Below are positions 34,085 through 44,489 of a stretch of DNA of 64,000 nucleotides, one piece after another; the stretch's first letter is position 1, and every line of letters begins with the position of its first letter. The stretch is from positions 148,468 through 212,467 of the forward strand of contig QQUF01000035.1 of the NCBI GenBank assembly GCA_008501735.1, read 5' to 3'. The notes under the pieces were generated by a model. The model was not told the DNA's origin. It did not search any database and was given only the letters and a program-made list of their open reading frames with translations. The position numbers and the translations under genes were made by a program. The stretch is from Calditrichota bacterium. GTDB lineage: Bacteria; CLD3.

Positions 34085-35617
34085 TTACTTAATCAAAGTA
34101 ATCTTTAAATTCTGAGTTTTGTTTCCCGCCTTGATTCGCAGAAAATAATTTCCTAAGGCAAGTCTTTCCTCACCATTTTCCCAAAAACTAAATTCTTGAA
34201 TCGGAGACGAAAATCTTCCATTAAATTTCTTCACTTCTTGTCCAAGAACGTTGAAAATCTTTGCTTCAAAATTTGCAAAAAAAACTTCCAATGGAATTTG
34301 AACCTTGAATTTTCCACTTGTAGGGTTTGGAAAAACTAACCAAGAATCAAAGTCTTCGGGACTTGCTTCTAAAAAATTAAAAAGTCTTTCAAAGTCTGCG
34401 ATTCCATAGCCGTAAGTATTGTTTGGCAAGTTTCCACCAAAATCTGTGTTTGCAGTAAAACGAAGCCCGTCAGCGACTCTTTTTGGTGTCAAAGTTTTAT
34501 CTAATTCTAAAAGTAAAGCAATTCCACCGGCAACCAAAGGTGCAGAAAAAGATGTTCCAGATGAAAAAGTAAAAGTTGAATCCGAAAAATTGCTAACTGT
34601 CAAAACTCTCGCTCCCATTGCACAAATGTCAGGTTTAATTCTTCCGTCAGAAGTTGGTCCGTTTGAACTGAAAGAAGTAATTTCACCAAATTCATTAACT
34701 GCACCAACGGAAATAACTTCTTCAACGTCAGCAGGAGTTAAGATTGTTGTTGGAGAATTTCTCCCTTCGTTTCCCGCTCCGACAACGACAACCATTCCTC
34801 TTTCAACGGCAATTTTTGCCGCTTGTGCAACGACAGAAGTTTTGCCGTCAAGTTCATCTTTTCCGTAACCTGTTCCGTCTTCAAAAATGTTGTAACCAAG
34901 AGAACTTGTTACCAAATCTGCTCCAAGACTGTCAGCCCATTCCAAAGCTGCAACCCAATTGTCTTCCTCAATGCGGATTTCTTGGTCGTCAATTTCTGTT
35001 TTTGCCAAAACAAAAGAAGCTTTTGGAGTAACTCCGATTAAGTTTCCAACTGAATTTCCTGCCAAAACAGAAAGCACTCTTGTTCCGTGAGAATCTTGTG
35101 TTGGAGAATCTCCTACTTCATTTTTTGTAATCGAATCATTGTTAATAAAATCTCTTTCAGCGATAACTTTTATTCCTGCAAATGCTTCGTGTTCGAGGTT
35201 AAAACCTGTGTCAATTACTCCAATCAAAATTCCTTCTCCAAAAAACCCTTTCTCGTGGAGTTTGTCAATTGTAATTGTTGTGAGTTGTTTCTCTGAGAGA
35301 CCGTAGTTTGTCGAGTCTGAAACTTGGTTTTTGTGAACTACTTTTTGAGGTGTGATTTTCTTTCTTACAAAAGTTTGGACTTTTTGGATTTTATTGACGA
35401 AAGGTAATTTTTCAATTTTTGGAATTTCGTCTTGGTTTGCTAAAATGCTAAAAGCACTCAAGAATCTGCTTTGAAAGAGAACTTCTAAGTCAAGTTTTTC
35501 AAGTTCAGAGTAATGTGAAATTTCTTGGTAATCTTTTTTTACGAAAATCCAAAACTTTGATTTCTGAGCAAAACCAAGTTGAGTAAGGATAAACAAAAAA
35601 AACAAAACTCTAATCAC
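34085..35617 (-). CDS. Subtilisin-like serine protease with T9SS sorting domain
   Basis: Exported S8 peptidase (510 residues). Signal peptide 1-17, propeptide-like region to about 90, catalytic domain about 115-420. The catalytic triad is visible: Asp136 in GVIDTGFN, His177 in DSHGTRV and Ser356 in SGTSFSAP, with oxyanion Asn283 in GAGNEG. The C-terminal 80 residues are a T9SS sorting domain (VFPNPTSGKFKVQI, then NYFLRIKAGNKTQN). It probably degrades external protein or matures other secreted proteins. It is 65 bases upstream of the DUF2884 gene in the same direction. Confidence 0.93.
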   Translation of the reverse strand: MIRVLFFLFILTQLGFAQKSKFWIFVKKDYQEISHYSELEKLDLEVLFQSRFLSAFSILANQDEIPKIEKLPFVNKIQKVQTFVRKKITPQKVVHKNQVSDSTNYGLSEKQLTTITIDKLHEKGFFGEGILIGVIDTGFNLEHEAFAGIKVIAERDFINNDSITKNEVGDSPTQDSHGTRVLSVLAGNSVGNLIGVTPKASFVLAKTEIDDQEIRIEEDNWVAALEWADSLGADLVTSSLGYNIFEDGTGYGKDELDGKTSVVAQAAKIAVERGMVVVVGAGNEGRNSPTTILTPADVEEVISVGAVNEFGEITSFSSNGPTSDGRIKPDICAMGARVLTVSNFSDSTFTFSSGTSFSAPLVAGGIALLLELDKTLTPKRVADGLRFTANTDFGGNLPNNTYGYGIADFERLFNFLEASPEDFDSWLVFPNPTSGKFKVQIPLEVFFANFEAKIFNVLGQEVKKFNGRFSSPIQEFSFWENGEERLALGNYFLRIKAGNKTQNLKITLIK

Positions 35618-35650
35618 AATTTTTCCTAATTAAATGACTTCTTTCTTGTA

Positions 35651-35676
35651 GTGAACAAAAATACTTGTTCATTACA
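35651..35676. repeat. Imperfect hairpin between exported-protein genes
   Basis: TGAACAA (35654-35660) pairs with TTGTTCA (35667-35673) around a six-base loop, and the flanking TAG/TTA bases partly extend the stem. No clear T-run follows in either direction. It could be a weak terminator after the TPR-like gene or a binding site upstream of the protease. Confidence 0.35.
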
Positions 35677-35697
35677 AATTTCCCTGTGAATTATTCT

Positions 35698-36372
35698 CTA
35701 CGGGCTTTTTAAGTGATTTTCAAGGTTTGGAAGTTTGACTTCTTCATAAATGACTTTGTTTGTGGAATCAACTTTGAGAGCTTTAATTTCACTCTTTAAT
35801 CGTTGAATTTCTTCCTCTGTCATTTTGTTTTCACGTTCCCGTTGAGTTAAAGTTTCTTTCAATTCTTTTGGTGAGTACCAACTTCCCTCAAAGTTTATGT
35901 AGCCTTTTGATTTGTAAACTTCATCTTCGGTTTGCCACTTCCCATTCTCAAATCTGTAGCCGAGTTTTAATCTTGATTTTTTGTGTTGAGGATTGAGTTT
36001 TATTGCTTTACGGAAAGCATTTTTAGATTCAACAGAAAATGAAGAAGAAAACTTTTCACACCAAATTCCGAAGTTGTACCAGGATTCTGAGGAGCCTTTG
36101 TCAACTTGTGAAAGTTTATTTTCATAAGTTTGTAAAAGCGAGTCGTTTGCAGTTGCTAGAGTATAAACAATTTTTTTTATCGAAGATTTAGGCAAAGACA
36201 TTTTGCCTTTTCGCGTTCCGTTTGCAAACTCAAAAGAAACGTTCTTTTCCGTCTTTTTAAGAATTTTGACATCAAGTTCGTTACCATTATGCAAAATTAT
36301 TTTGTCTGCAAAAACTTGCTGAAAGACTAATGAGTTTATGATTAGTAAAAAAAGAAAAAAAGATTTTCTCAT
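35698..36372 (-). CDS. Exported protein of unknown function with TPR-like segment
   Basis: I do not recognise a named family. The 224 residues show a signal peptide (about 1-22), a small beta domain starting IILHNGNELDVKILKKTE (about 25-42), then a helical TPR-like segment (about 92-140: SWYNFGIWCEKF, AFRKAIKLNPQHKKSRLKLGY), then RFENGKWQTEDEVYKSKGY and a charged C-terminal coil (about 172-205). This layout is common in exported proteins of planctomycete and FCB genomes. It lies between the outer-membrane protein gene and the protease gene, in the same direction. Confidence 0.65.
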   Translation of the reverse strand: MRKSFFLFLLIINSLVFQQVFADKIILHNGNELDVKILKKTEKNVSFEFANGTRKGKMSLPKSSIKKIVYTLATANDSLLQTYENKLSQVDKGSSESWYNFGIWCEKFSSSFSVESKNAFRKAIKLNPQHKKSRLKLGYRFENGKWQTEDEVYKSKGYINFEGSWYSPKELKETLTQRERENKMTEEEIQRLKSEIKALKVDSTNKVIYEEVKLPNLENHLKSP

Positions 36373-36394
36373 CTAAGACAATCTGAGTCCAATT

Positions 36395-37015
36395 TTATTT
36401 TATGAGTTTTCCAAAATTCACCATCAAGGCAAAATTTGAGTATTCATCGTCAGTTCCAAAAAGCGGTTCTGCAAACTTCACAAAATTGTAACGAATGTTA
36501 AAACCAAAGTATGAAAAATTTGAAGAAAAATAATCAACTCCCAAATTCACAAAACCCGTTGGAGCCATTGCAAAGTTGTTTTTTACTCCATCTTCTGCAT
36601 CGTCACGTGGAAAACTCCAACCTAAAATCCCACCAACTCCAACTCCAAAATGAGGGCGTAAACTTGGATCAAGTGCGTCAAAATGTGGATAGTAACGAGT
36701 TTCTAAAATAACAGGAACCATTAAAATTGTACTTTCATTATTTATTGTTTCACCTGTTACAGTATTTCTTGGAATATCTCCGTCTTCTTGAATTAAGTCC
36801 AAACGACTTGAAAGATTAAACCAAACATTATCAAAAGCTCTCTTGCCCCAAGTTCCTCCGAACCCAAGTCCGATTGTTGAGACTTGAAAGTTGAATCCTC
36901 GATTTTCATTTAAAGAAGAAAGTGGAGTAGTGTAAATCGGAGAATGTTGTGCTTTAAGCGAACCAAAACTTAAAAAAGCTAAGACGATTGCAGAAAAAAT
37001 TGTAAGTAATCGCAT
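36395..37015 (-). CDS. Small outer-membrane beta-barrel protein
   Basis: Exported protein (206 residues), signal peptide about 1-22. The mature part is a series of short amphipathic strands rich in Gly, Phe, Tyr and Asn (FQVSTIGLGFGGTWG, TRYYPHFDALDPSLRPHFGV, FSYFGFNIRYNFV) ending in LMVNFGKLIK, the pattern of an eight-stranded outer-membrane barrel. Function unknown. It is the first gene of the minus-strand run 33447-37015, divergent from the carbonic anhydrase gene. Confidence 0.7.
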   Translation of the reverse strand: MRLLTIFSAIVLAFLSFGSLKAQHSPIYTTPLSSLNENRGFNFQVSTIGLGFGGTWGKRAFDNVWFNLSSRLDLIQEDGDIPRNTVTGETINNESTILMVPVILETRYYPHFDALDPSLRPHFGVGVGGILGWSFPRDDAEDGVKNNFAMAPTGFVNLGVDYFSSNFSYFGFNIRYNFVKFAEPLFGTDDEYSNFALMVNFGKLIK

Positions 37016-37221
37016 TGATTTATCCTTGAAAATTAAGTTCTAAGTTAGAAATTAAAACTAACGTTTCTAAAAAGAAATTCCAATAGTGAATTTATGGCTA
37101 AATAGAGTAGAGTAATCGAAAACCGAATTCATTTGCAAGTTAGTATTTTTCTAAATAAATTCTTTTTCCATTGGTGAAATTCTATTTTAATTAAAATAAA
37201 CAGGTAGGAAATTGAGTCCAA

Positions 37222-37249
37222 TTGTTTTTCGTGAAAAAGACTTTATACT
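37222..37249 (+). promoter_or_regulatory. Putative promoter of the carbonic anhydrase gene
   Basis: TTGTTT (37222-37227), a 16-base spacer, and TATACT (37244-37249), about 48 bases before the ATG at 37297. The hexamers match sigma-70-type consensus well in the -10 position and moderately in the -35. Confidence 0.4.
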
Positions 37250-37296
37250 TCCTTTAGAACTCTAGTAAAAATTAAACAAAAAAGCAAAGTTAAGAA

Positions 37297-37926
37297 ATGC
37301 GAAAATTAAAACATCTTTTTGAACGAAACAAAAACTGGTCTGAAAAAATCAAAGAATCTGACCCTGAATTTTTCTTTAATCTTTCCAAACAGCAATCACC
37401 TAAATACTTATGGATTGGTTGTGCAGATAGCCGAGTTCCTGCAAATCAAATTGTTGACCTTATGCCTGGCGAAGTTTTTGTTCACCGAAATATTGCAAAC
37501 CTTGTTGTTCACACAGACTTGAATTCTCTCTCAGTAATTCAGTACGCTGTTGAAGTTCTAAAAGTAAAACACATAATTGTTTGTGGACATTACGGTTGCG
37601 GTGGAGTTCAAGCTGCAATGCAAAATAATGCTTTGGGATTGATTGACAATTGGTTAAGGCACATTAGAGATACTTACAGAAATTACCAAGGTGAAATTGA
37701 TAGAGTCGAAGATGAAAAAGGAAAATTGAATTTACTTTGTGAAAAAAATGTCATTGAGCAAGTTGCAAATTTAAGTCACTCAACAACTGTCCAAAATGCT
37801 TGGAAAAATGGACAAGAACTCGCAATTCACGGCTGGATTTACAGCATTCAAAATGGAATTCTCAAAGACCTAAATGTTTGTACAACAGGTTTAGACGAAA
37901 TTTCACAGACTTATCGGGTTAAGTAA
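37297..37926 (+). CDS. can: Beta-class carbonic anhydrase
   Basis: Zinc enzyme that interconverts CO2 and bicarbonate. The zinc and catalytic dyad residues are visible: Cys42, Asp44 and Arg46 in GCADSRVP, then His98 and Cys101 in VCGHYGCGG. PGEVFVHRNIANLV lies between. At 209 residues it is full length for clade B beta enzymes of the E. coli Can type. It may supply bicarbonate to carboxylation or to the 2-oxoacid oxidoreductase running in reverse (inference). No operon partner is certain; the DUF3124 gene follows after 46 bases. Confidence 0.95.
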   Translation: MRKLKHLFERNKNWSEKIKESDPEFFFNLSKQQSPKYLWIGCADSRVPANQIVDLMPGEVFVHRNIANLVVHTDLNSLSVIQYAVEVLKVKHIIVCGHYGCGGVQAAMQNNALGLIDNWLRHIRDTYRNYQGEIDRVEDEKGKLNLLCEKNVIEQVANLSHSTTVQNAWKNGQELAIHGWIYSIQNGILKDLNVCTTGLDEISQTYRVK

Positions 37927-37972
37927 GCCTGATTTTATTTAAATTTATTCCAACTTTTACAAAGGGGTAGAA

Positions 37973-38476
37973 ATGAAATTTTTATTGATTTTTTTGACAA
38001 CTACAATATTTTTTTCGTGTAGCAACGAAACACGTACAAGCACTTTAACTCCTATCAATTGGAAAAAAAGAAGCATTGAGTTAAATAATTTAGAAAACCT
38101 ATTTTTAGGAAGTTCCTATTTATCCGTTTATTCCGAAATTTATAGCCAATCAGACCAAAGAGTTCACGGTTTGACTGTAACAGTAAGTATGAAAAATATA
38201 AGCTCTGTAGATTCCACCTTCATTTTGAAAGCTGATTATTTTAACACTGAAGGACATTTGATAAGAACATATTTTGATAAACCTATTTTCCTTAAACCAT
38301 TAGAAACCATTGAAATTGTGATTAGTGAAAAAGATAAAGAAGGTGGTACTGGCGGAAATTTTATTTTTGAGTGGGCAAGTAAAAATGTAAAATCTGAACC
38401 TCTTTTTGAGGGAGTTATGATTTCAACTTCTGGACAACAAGGTTTGTCATTCACGACTCAAGGAATCAAAAGGTAA
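37973..38476 (+). CDS. DUF3124 lipoprotein
   Basis: Small lipoprotein (167 residues): signal peptide with lipobox FFSC (Cys16 approx.), then a single beta-rich domain with the DUF3124 pattern: SSYLSVYSEIYS (about 48-59), LTVTVSMKNISSVDSTF (about 67-83), LKPLETIEIVISEKDKEGGT, and FEGVMISTSGQQGLSFTTQG at the end. Function is unknown. A ribosome site (AGGGG) precedes the ATG. It probably sits in the outer membrane or periplasm. Confidence 0.8.
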   Translation: MKFLLIFLTTTIFFSCSNETRTSTLTPINWKKRSIELNNLENLFLGSSYLSVYSEIYSQSDQRVHGLTVTVSMKNISSVDSTFILKADYFNTEGHLIRTYFDKPIFLKPLETIEIVISEKDKEGGTGGNFIFEWASKNVKSEPLFEGVMISTSGQQGLSFTTQGIKR

Positions 38477-38644
38477 AAAAGTAAATTCATTATTGCCTGT
38501 TTTTAGCGGAACGATTTTGGGATTCGTGTTGAATTTGGTGTGAAACTGAAATTGTCTCTTGGTGAACATTTTCCATTTTCGTGCCATTCTACTCGTACTT
38601 AGATTTCTAAATAATGTAACAACTGTTAAATTTTAAAACTTCAC

Positions 38645-39544
38645 TCACTTAAGCAAAAACCTTAGTGGAATATTTACACGTTTTCGCCAAGCTCTTTCGG
38701 AGTGTTCGTGTCCTTCGAACTTCTTTGTAATCCAATTTTTATCTCTTTCAAAACCTGCACTTTCCATTAATTCGTCGGCTTTGAGTTGGTAAGGTTCGTA
38801 CTTTGCGTCAAGAGTTTCTGTTCCGTAGTCAAAATAAATTTTGTGCGTTTGTGGGTTTGGAAGGTGATTTTTTGCGTAATCCAAAACTAATCCGTCCCAA
38901 ACAACCCAATGAGTCGAAATACAAGCAGCTCCTCCAAAAACTTCTGGGAATTCACAAACTGCGTAAAGTGAGATTAATCCGCCCATACTCGAACCAATTA
39001 CAAAAGTATTTTCTCGGTTAGACAAAGTCTTAAAGTTTGAGTCAACAAAAGGCTTGAGTTCTTCAACGATGAATTTCAAGTAAGAATCTGCAATCCATTC
39101 AGAACCGTATTTTTTCATAAATTCTTCTTTTTTAGATTGGTTCAATTCTTCAATCGGTTTTTGTGGCATATATTCAGGATAGCGTTTGGGACTGTTCCAA
39201 ATTCCAACAATGATTGCTTCAAGATTTTCTTTTTCGCTTAGCTCAGTCATTGTTTCGTCAATTCCCCAATCAACTCCAATGTAAGATTTTTCAGGGTCAA
39301 AAAGGTTCTGTCCGTCGTGCATAAAAATTACTGGAAATCTTTTGTAAGAATCTTCAGAGTAACTCTGTGGAAGCCAAATGTCAACGTGGCGACTTTCCAC
39401 AAATTTTGATTCAAAATTCAAAAACCGCTTTACAGTTCCCGTTACATTTATATTTTCGGTTTCAGGTGATTTTCTATTCATAAAATTGTATGAAAGAATT
39501 ACGAGTAAAACTAATGTTAGAGTGATTAAAAGTTTTGAGTTCAT
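38645..39544 (-). CDS. Exported alpha/beta-hydrolase, putative esterase (esterase D-like)
   Basis: Membrane-anchored or exported hydrolase (299 residues from the ATG at 39544; a TTG ten codons earlier is unsupported). An N-terminal hydrophobic helix (about 4-20) is followed by a putative esterase domain: VIFMHDGQNLFDPEKSYIG (about 70-88), the nucleophile elbow GSSMGGLIS (about 184-192), and a late Asp/His part with FDYGTE and FEGHEHSERAW (about 280-290), which supplies the catalytic His. The domain is related to enterochelin esterase and siderophore or feruloyl esterases; the substrate is unknown. Confidence 0.8.
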   Translation of the reverse strand: MNSKLLITLTLVLLVILSYNFMNRKSPETENINVTGTVKRFLNFESKFVESRHVDIWLPQSYSEDSYKRFPVIFMHDGQNLFDPEKSYIGVDWGIDETMTELSEKENLEAIIVGIWNSPKRYPEYMPQKPIEELNQSKKEEFMKKYGSEWIADSYLKFIVEELKPFVDSNFKTLSNRENTFVIGSSMGGLISLYAVCEFPEVFGGAACISTHWVVWDGLVLDYAKNHLPNPQTHKIYFDYGTETLDAKYEPYQLKADELMESAGFERDKNWITKKFEGHEHSERAWRKRVNIPLRFLLK

Positions 39545-39671
39545 TTTTTTAGGACTTAAATAACGTCGCCCCAAAAAGGGAAAATTCTTGAGGCGACAAA
39601 ATGAGGGTAAAAATTACAAGTCCAATTTACGGACAAAAGTTTTATCTGTTTCGCTTTTCAGAATTCTGTAC

Positions 39672-39706
39672 AAAAAAACACTCCAGTAGAAATTAATCTA
39701 CTGGAG
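39672..39706 (-). terminator. Rho-independent terminator of the dnaN-recF-dciA-gyrB operon
   Basis: CTCCAGTAGA (39681-39690) and TCTACTGGAG (39697-39706) pair perfectly with a six-base loop. Read on the minus strand the hairpin is followed by GTGTTTTTTTG, with its T-run at 39672-39678. It lies about 170 bases past the gyrB stop. Confidence 0.9.
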
Positions 39707-39772
39707 CATTATAAAAGGAGTGACTTTGGCAAAATTAATCACCAAAGTCTTATGAGAAAGAATTTAAAAGTC

Positions 39773-39798
39773 CAAGTGGACATTACAAGTGGACATTA
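39773..39798. repeat. Perfect 13-bp tandem duplication
   Basis: CAAGTGGACATTA occurs twice head to tail. It lies in the gap between gyrB and its terminator. No function is evident. Confidence 0.85.
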
Positions 39799-39877
39799 TT
39801 TTCACTTTTTGTAAGGCGAGAATGTAAGTAATTTACTTTCAGTACCACAACAAAAAAATACAAAAAATTAATGTTTT

Positions 39878-41860
<1,983 letters not shown>

Positions 41861-42169
41861 TTAACAGAAAACTATTTTATTAATGATTTTTTTATTTGCT
41901 CTTTTATTCACTTTTTCTACGATTTCGTCAGAAAGATAGAAAAGTTGATTTCGCCAAACCGAGTGAGGAACTTTTAGGTAAAGAACATTTTGCCTAACTT
42001 CAATTGGTTTTGAATGGTCTGCAATTTCTTTACCAACAACTTCTTCCCAATCACTCAGAACTTGGAATTCAAAAATTCTATCTGTAGTTCCAAGAGATTT
42101 AAACAAAGCTTTTAAGCCATCTTCAAGGTTTGTTACTTTATTGATTCTTTTTTTATAATTTTTTTTCAA
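41861..42169 (-). CDS. DciA/DUF721-type helicase-loading protein
   Basis: Small protein (102 residues) of the DUF721 family; in several bacteria DciA recruits replicative helicase DnaB. Characteristic are ALFKSLGTTDRIFEFQVLSDWEEVVG (about 19-44; DW in the middle), ADHSKPIEVRQNVLYLKVPHSVW and QLFYL. The start is a TTG at 42169-42167; there is no in-frame ATG. The basic N-terminus (KKNYKKRINK) might bind DNA. It lies 12 bases from gyrB and 58 from recF, as in many replication-origin clusters. Confidence 0.85.
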   Translation of the reverse strand: MKKNYKKRINKVTNLEDGLKALFKSLGTTDRIFEFQVLSDWEEVVGKEIADHSKPIEVRQNVLYLKVPHSVWRNQLFYLSDEIVEKVNKRANKKIINKIVFC

Positions 42170-42227
42170 TTTTTACTTCGTTCTTAAGGTTATGAACTAA
42201 AGTTCAAAATCCTAATCATTGTTTAAT

Positions 42228-43292
42228 TTAAATTCTGAAAATTCTTTTTTCAGTTTCCAAGTTCTCAAATTCGTGAGTCGTTGTTACAAAAATCTGTGTT
42301 TTATCACCAACAAGTTTGAAAAACTCTCCGATTCTACTTGAGTCAAGTTCAGAAAAAACATCATCAAAAATTGCAATCGGTGATTCAAGCATTTCATTTT
42401 TTAAAAAATTAATTTCAGAAAGTTTAAGTGCCAAAATCAAAGTTTTGTGCTGACCTTGTGAGGCAAAACCTCTTGCAGCGTAACCACTCAACTTAAAACT
42501 TACGTCATCTCGGTGAATCCCGAAAACTGACGACTTTCGTGCTTTTTCAATTCTTCTTTTTCTTACAAGTTCATTGTAAATATCTTGCTGAGTTTCTGTA
42601 AATTCCAACGAGCTTTCGTAAGAAACGGTAATTTCTTCTTTACCTCCTGAAAGTTTGTTGTAAAAATCAGAAAGTTCAGTAGAAATTTTTTTCAAAAAAT
42701 CTTTTCTTCGTCTAATAATTTCAAAACAATAAGACGATAATTCTTCATCCCAAGGGTCTAAGAAATCATCAATTTTTTTCGGCTCAAATTCTGAAAGAAG
42801 TTTATTTTTCTGCTTAATTATTTTGTTGTAACGAATCAAACTGTCAAGGTAAATCTTACTCGTCTGAGAAATTACAACGTCAATAAATTTTCTTCTGCCA
42901 GAAGGAGAACCATTTGAAATCTGAATATCATCAGGCGTTAAGCACACGCAAGGATGACTGCCAATAAACTCTGAAAACCTATTTACAACCTTGTGGTTTT
43001 GCGAAATCTTTTTGCCTTCACCTTTTTTGTAAATCAAAATTACTTCGCTGTTTCCACCTTCTTCAAAACCAAAATTTCCAGTAACATTAAAATGGTTTTT
43101 GTCTTTTTGAAGAACAAATTCTTCACTTGAAGTTCGGAAACTTTTCAAAAAACAAAGGTAGTAAATCGCTTCCGCAAGGTTTGTTTTGCCGATTCCATTT
43201 TGTCCAACAAAAATGTTTACACTTGGCGAAAACTCAAATCCAACGTCGCTTTGGTTTCTAAAGTTCGTAAGTCTGATTGACTTCAAAAACAT
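42228..43292 (-). CDS. recF: DNA recombination and repair protein RecF
   Basis: SMC/ABC-type ATPase (354 residues) that acts with RecO and RecR at gaps and stalled forks. Landmarks: Walker A GQNGIGKTN (about 30-38), the ABC signature FASQGQHKTLILALKLSE (about 279-296) and Walker B PIAIFDDVFSELD (about 305-317). It starts 2 bases after the dnaN stop, so the two are translationally coupled. Confidence 0.95.
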   Translation of the reverse strand: MFLKSIRLTNFRNQSDVGFEFSPSVNIFVGQNGIGKTNLAEAIYYLCFLKSFRTSSEEFVLQKDKNHFNVTGNFGFEEGGNSEVILIYKKGEGKKISQNHKVVNRFSEFIGSHPCVCLTPDDIQISNGSPSGRRKFIDVVISQTSKIYLDSLIRYNKIIKQKNKLLSEFEPKKIDDFLDPWDEELSSYCFEIIRRRKDFLKKISTELSDFYNKLSGGKEEITVSYESSLEFTETQQDIYNELVRKRRIEKARKSSVFGIHRDDVSFKLSGYAARGFASQGQHKTLILALKLSEINFLKNEMLESPIAIFDDVFSELDSSRIGEFFKLVGDKTQIFVTTTHEFENLETEKRIFRI

Positions 43293-43294
43293 TG

Positions 43295-44410
43295 TTAATC
43301 AGAACTAATTCTGATTGGCATTGCAATCATCAAAAATTTATCTTTTGCTTCGTCGTTATTTTCTGGCTCCAAAAGGACTGCTCCTGTTGGGTGTTTCAAA
43401 TTTAAAGTAACGTTCAAAGTGTCGATTCTTTTCAAAGTATCGAGGAGTAGAGTGGCGTTAAAGCCGATTTCCATTTCTTCATTTGTGTAATTACAATCAA
43501 TTGTTTCTTGTCCGTAACTTCCCATTTGTGCATCTTCTGTAATAACTTGAAGAGTATTTTCAGTCAAATCCATTCGGACTTGGTGAGTCTCAGAATTTGA
43601 AAGAATCAAAATTCTTCTTAAACTTGAAGCTAATTCGGTAACATTTACTGTGAGTTTTTTATCATTATCATTCGGAATTACTCGCTTGTAATCTGGATAC
43701 TGTTCTTCGATAATTCTCGAATAAAGTTCACTGTTTTCCGATTTCCAAATCAAGTGATGTTTTGCGATGTAAAACTCTGAACTTTCTGAAATTTCCATTG
43801 TTCTAAGAATTGCCGTTAAAGCTTTCAAAGGAAGAATTACAGATTTTTCACCTGCGAACTTTGCATCTTTTGCGAGATATTTTGAAAGCTTTGTTCCGTC
43901 AGTTGCAACAAAATTTACACCTTCTGGAGAAACTTCTACGAAAACACCTCTAAGAGCGTGTCTCAAAGTATCAGTTGAAACAGCAAACGAAACTTTGTCA
44001 ACTGCTTTCTTGAAAGTTTCAGGCTCAATTTCTAATCTAACTTCATTTTCAACTTCAGGATTCAAAGGAAAGTTTTCTGCACCTTCGCCTGAAATTTGGA
44101 ATTTTCCGTGCTTGGTCTCAAGTGAGATTCTGACACCTGTTGCATTAAAGGTGATAACTTCGTCGTTAATTTCTCTTAAGAAGCTACTCAAAATTTTTGC
44201 TGGAACAGTCATCGCACCACTTTCAACACCATCAACTTCTAAATTGAAAGTTTGAAAGATTTCAGTGTCAGTTGCTGTTAACTTGAGCATATTTCCTTCA
44301 AGAACAAAAAGAATGTTATTCAAAATTTCGAGTGTTGTCTTAGAAGGGACAACGCTACTAAGTGATTGAACAACCTTTACCAACTCGGAAGTTCTGACAA
44401 TAAAACGCAT
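43295..44410 (-). CDS. dnaN: DNA polymerase III beta sliding clamp
   Basis: Ring-shaped processivity factor (371 residues, normal length). The N-terminal MRFIVRTSELVKVVQSLSSV, the three-domain clamp pattern with LRHALRGVFVEVS (about 148-160) and FVATDGTKLSKY (about 164-175), and the C-terminal FLMIAMPIRI (about 359-368) are typical. It is the first gene of the replication group; dnaA is not adjacent. A terminator lies 22 bases before its ATG, so the promoter must overlap that small gap or readthrough must occur. Confidence 0.97.
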   Translation of the reverse strand: MRFIVRTSELVKVVQSLSSVVPSKTTLEILNNILFVLEGNMLKLTATDTEIFQTFNLEVDGVESGAMTVPAKILSSFLREINDEVITFNATGVRISLETKHGKFQISGEGAENFPLNPEVENEVRLEIEPETFKKAVDKVSFAVSTDTLRHALRGVFVEVSPEGVNFVATDGTKLSKYLAKDAKFAGEKSVILPLKALTAILRTMEISESSEFYIAKHHLIWKSENSELYSRIIEEQYPDYKRVIPNDNDKKLTVNVTELASSLRRILILSNSETHQVRMDLTENTLQVITEDAQMGSYGQETIDCNYTNEEMEIGFNATLLLDTLKRIDTLNVTLNLKHPTGAVLLEPENNDEAKDKFLMIAMPIRISSD

Positions 44411-44432
44411 TAAACTTTACTCCTAAAAATTA

Positions 44433-44458
44433 AAGAGACGCTACTTTGAGCGTCTCCG
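44433..44458 (-). terminator. Rho-independent terminator after the cytochrome gene
   Basis: GAGACGCT (44435-44442) and AGCGTCTC (44449-44456) pair with a six-base loop. On the minus strand it is followed by TTTAATTTTTAGG. It lies about 32 bases past the stop of the cytochrome gene and 22 bases before the dnaN start. Confidence 0.8.
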
Positions 44459-44489
44459 ATTTACACTAAATTTTTGACTTTTCTGTTTT

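Larger units (their letters stand above)
39545..39877. other. Non-coding region between esterase gene and gyrB, with hairpins and repeats
   Basis: No protein gene is supported here. It holds a GTCGCC/GGCGAC inverted repeat (39565-39597), the gyrB terminator (39672-39706), an 8-bp-arm hairpin GACTTTGG/CCAAAGTC (39722-39749) and a perfect tandem duplication of CAAGTGGACATTA (39773-39785 and 39786-39798). On the minus strand this makes a structured 3' leader to the terminator, about 170 nt after the gyrB stop. A small RNA cut from the gyrB 3' end is possible but not shown. Confidence 0.5.

Noticed and set aside
39545-39671. A small gene between the esterase and gyrB regions
   Set aside because: Only very short frames without ribosome sites occur; the sequence is dominated by repeats and hairpins.
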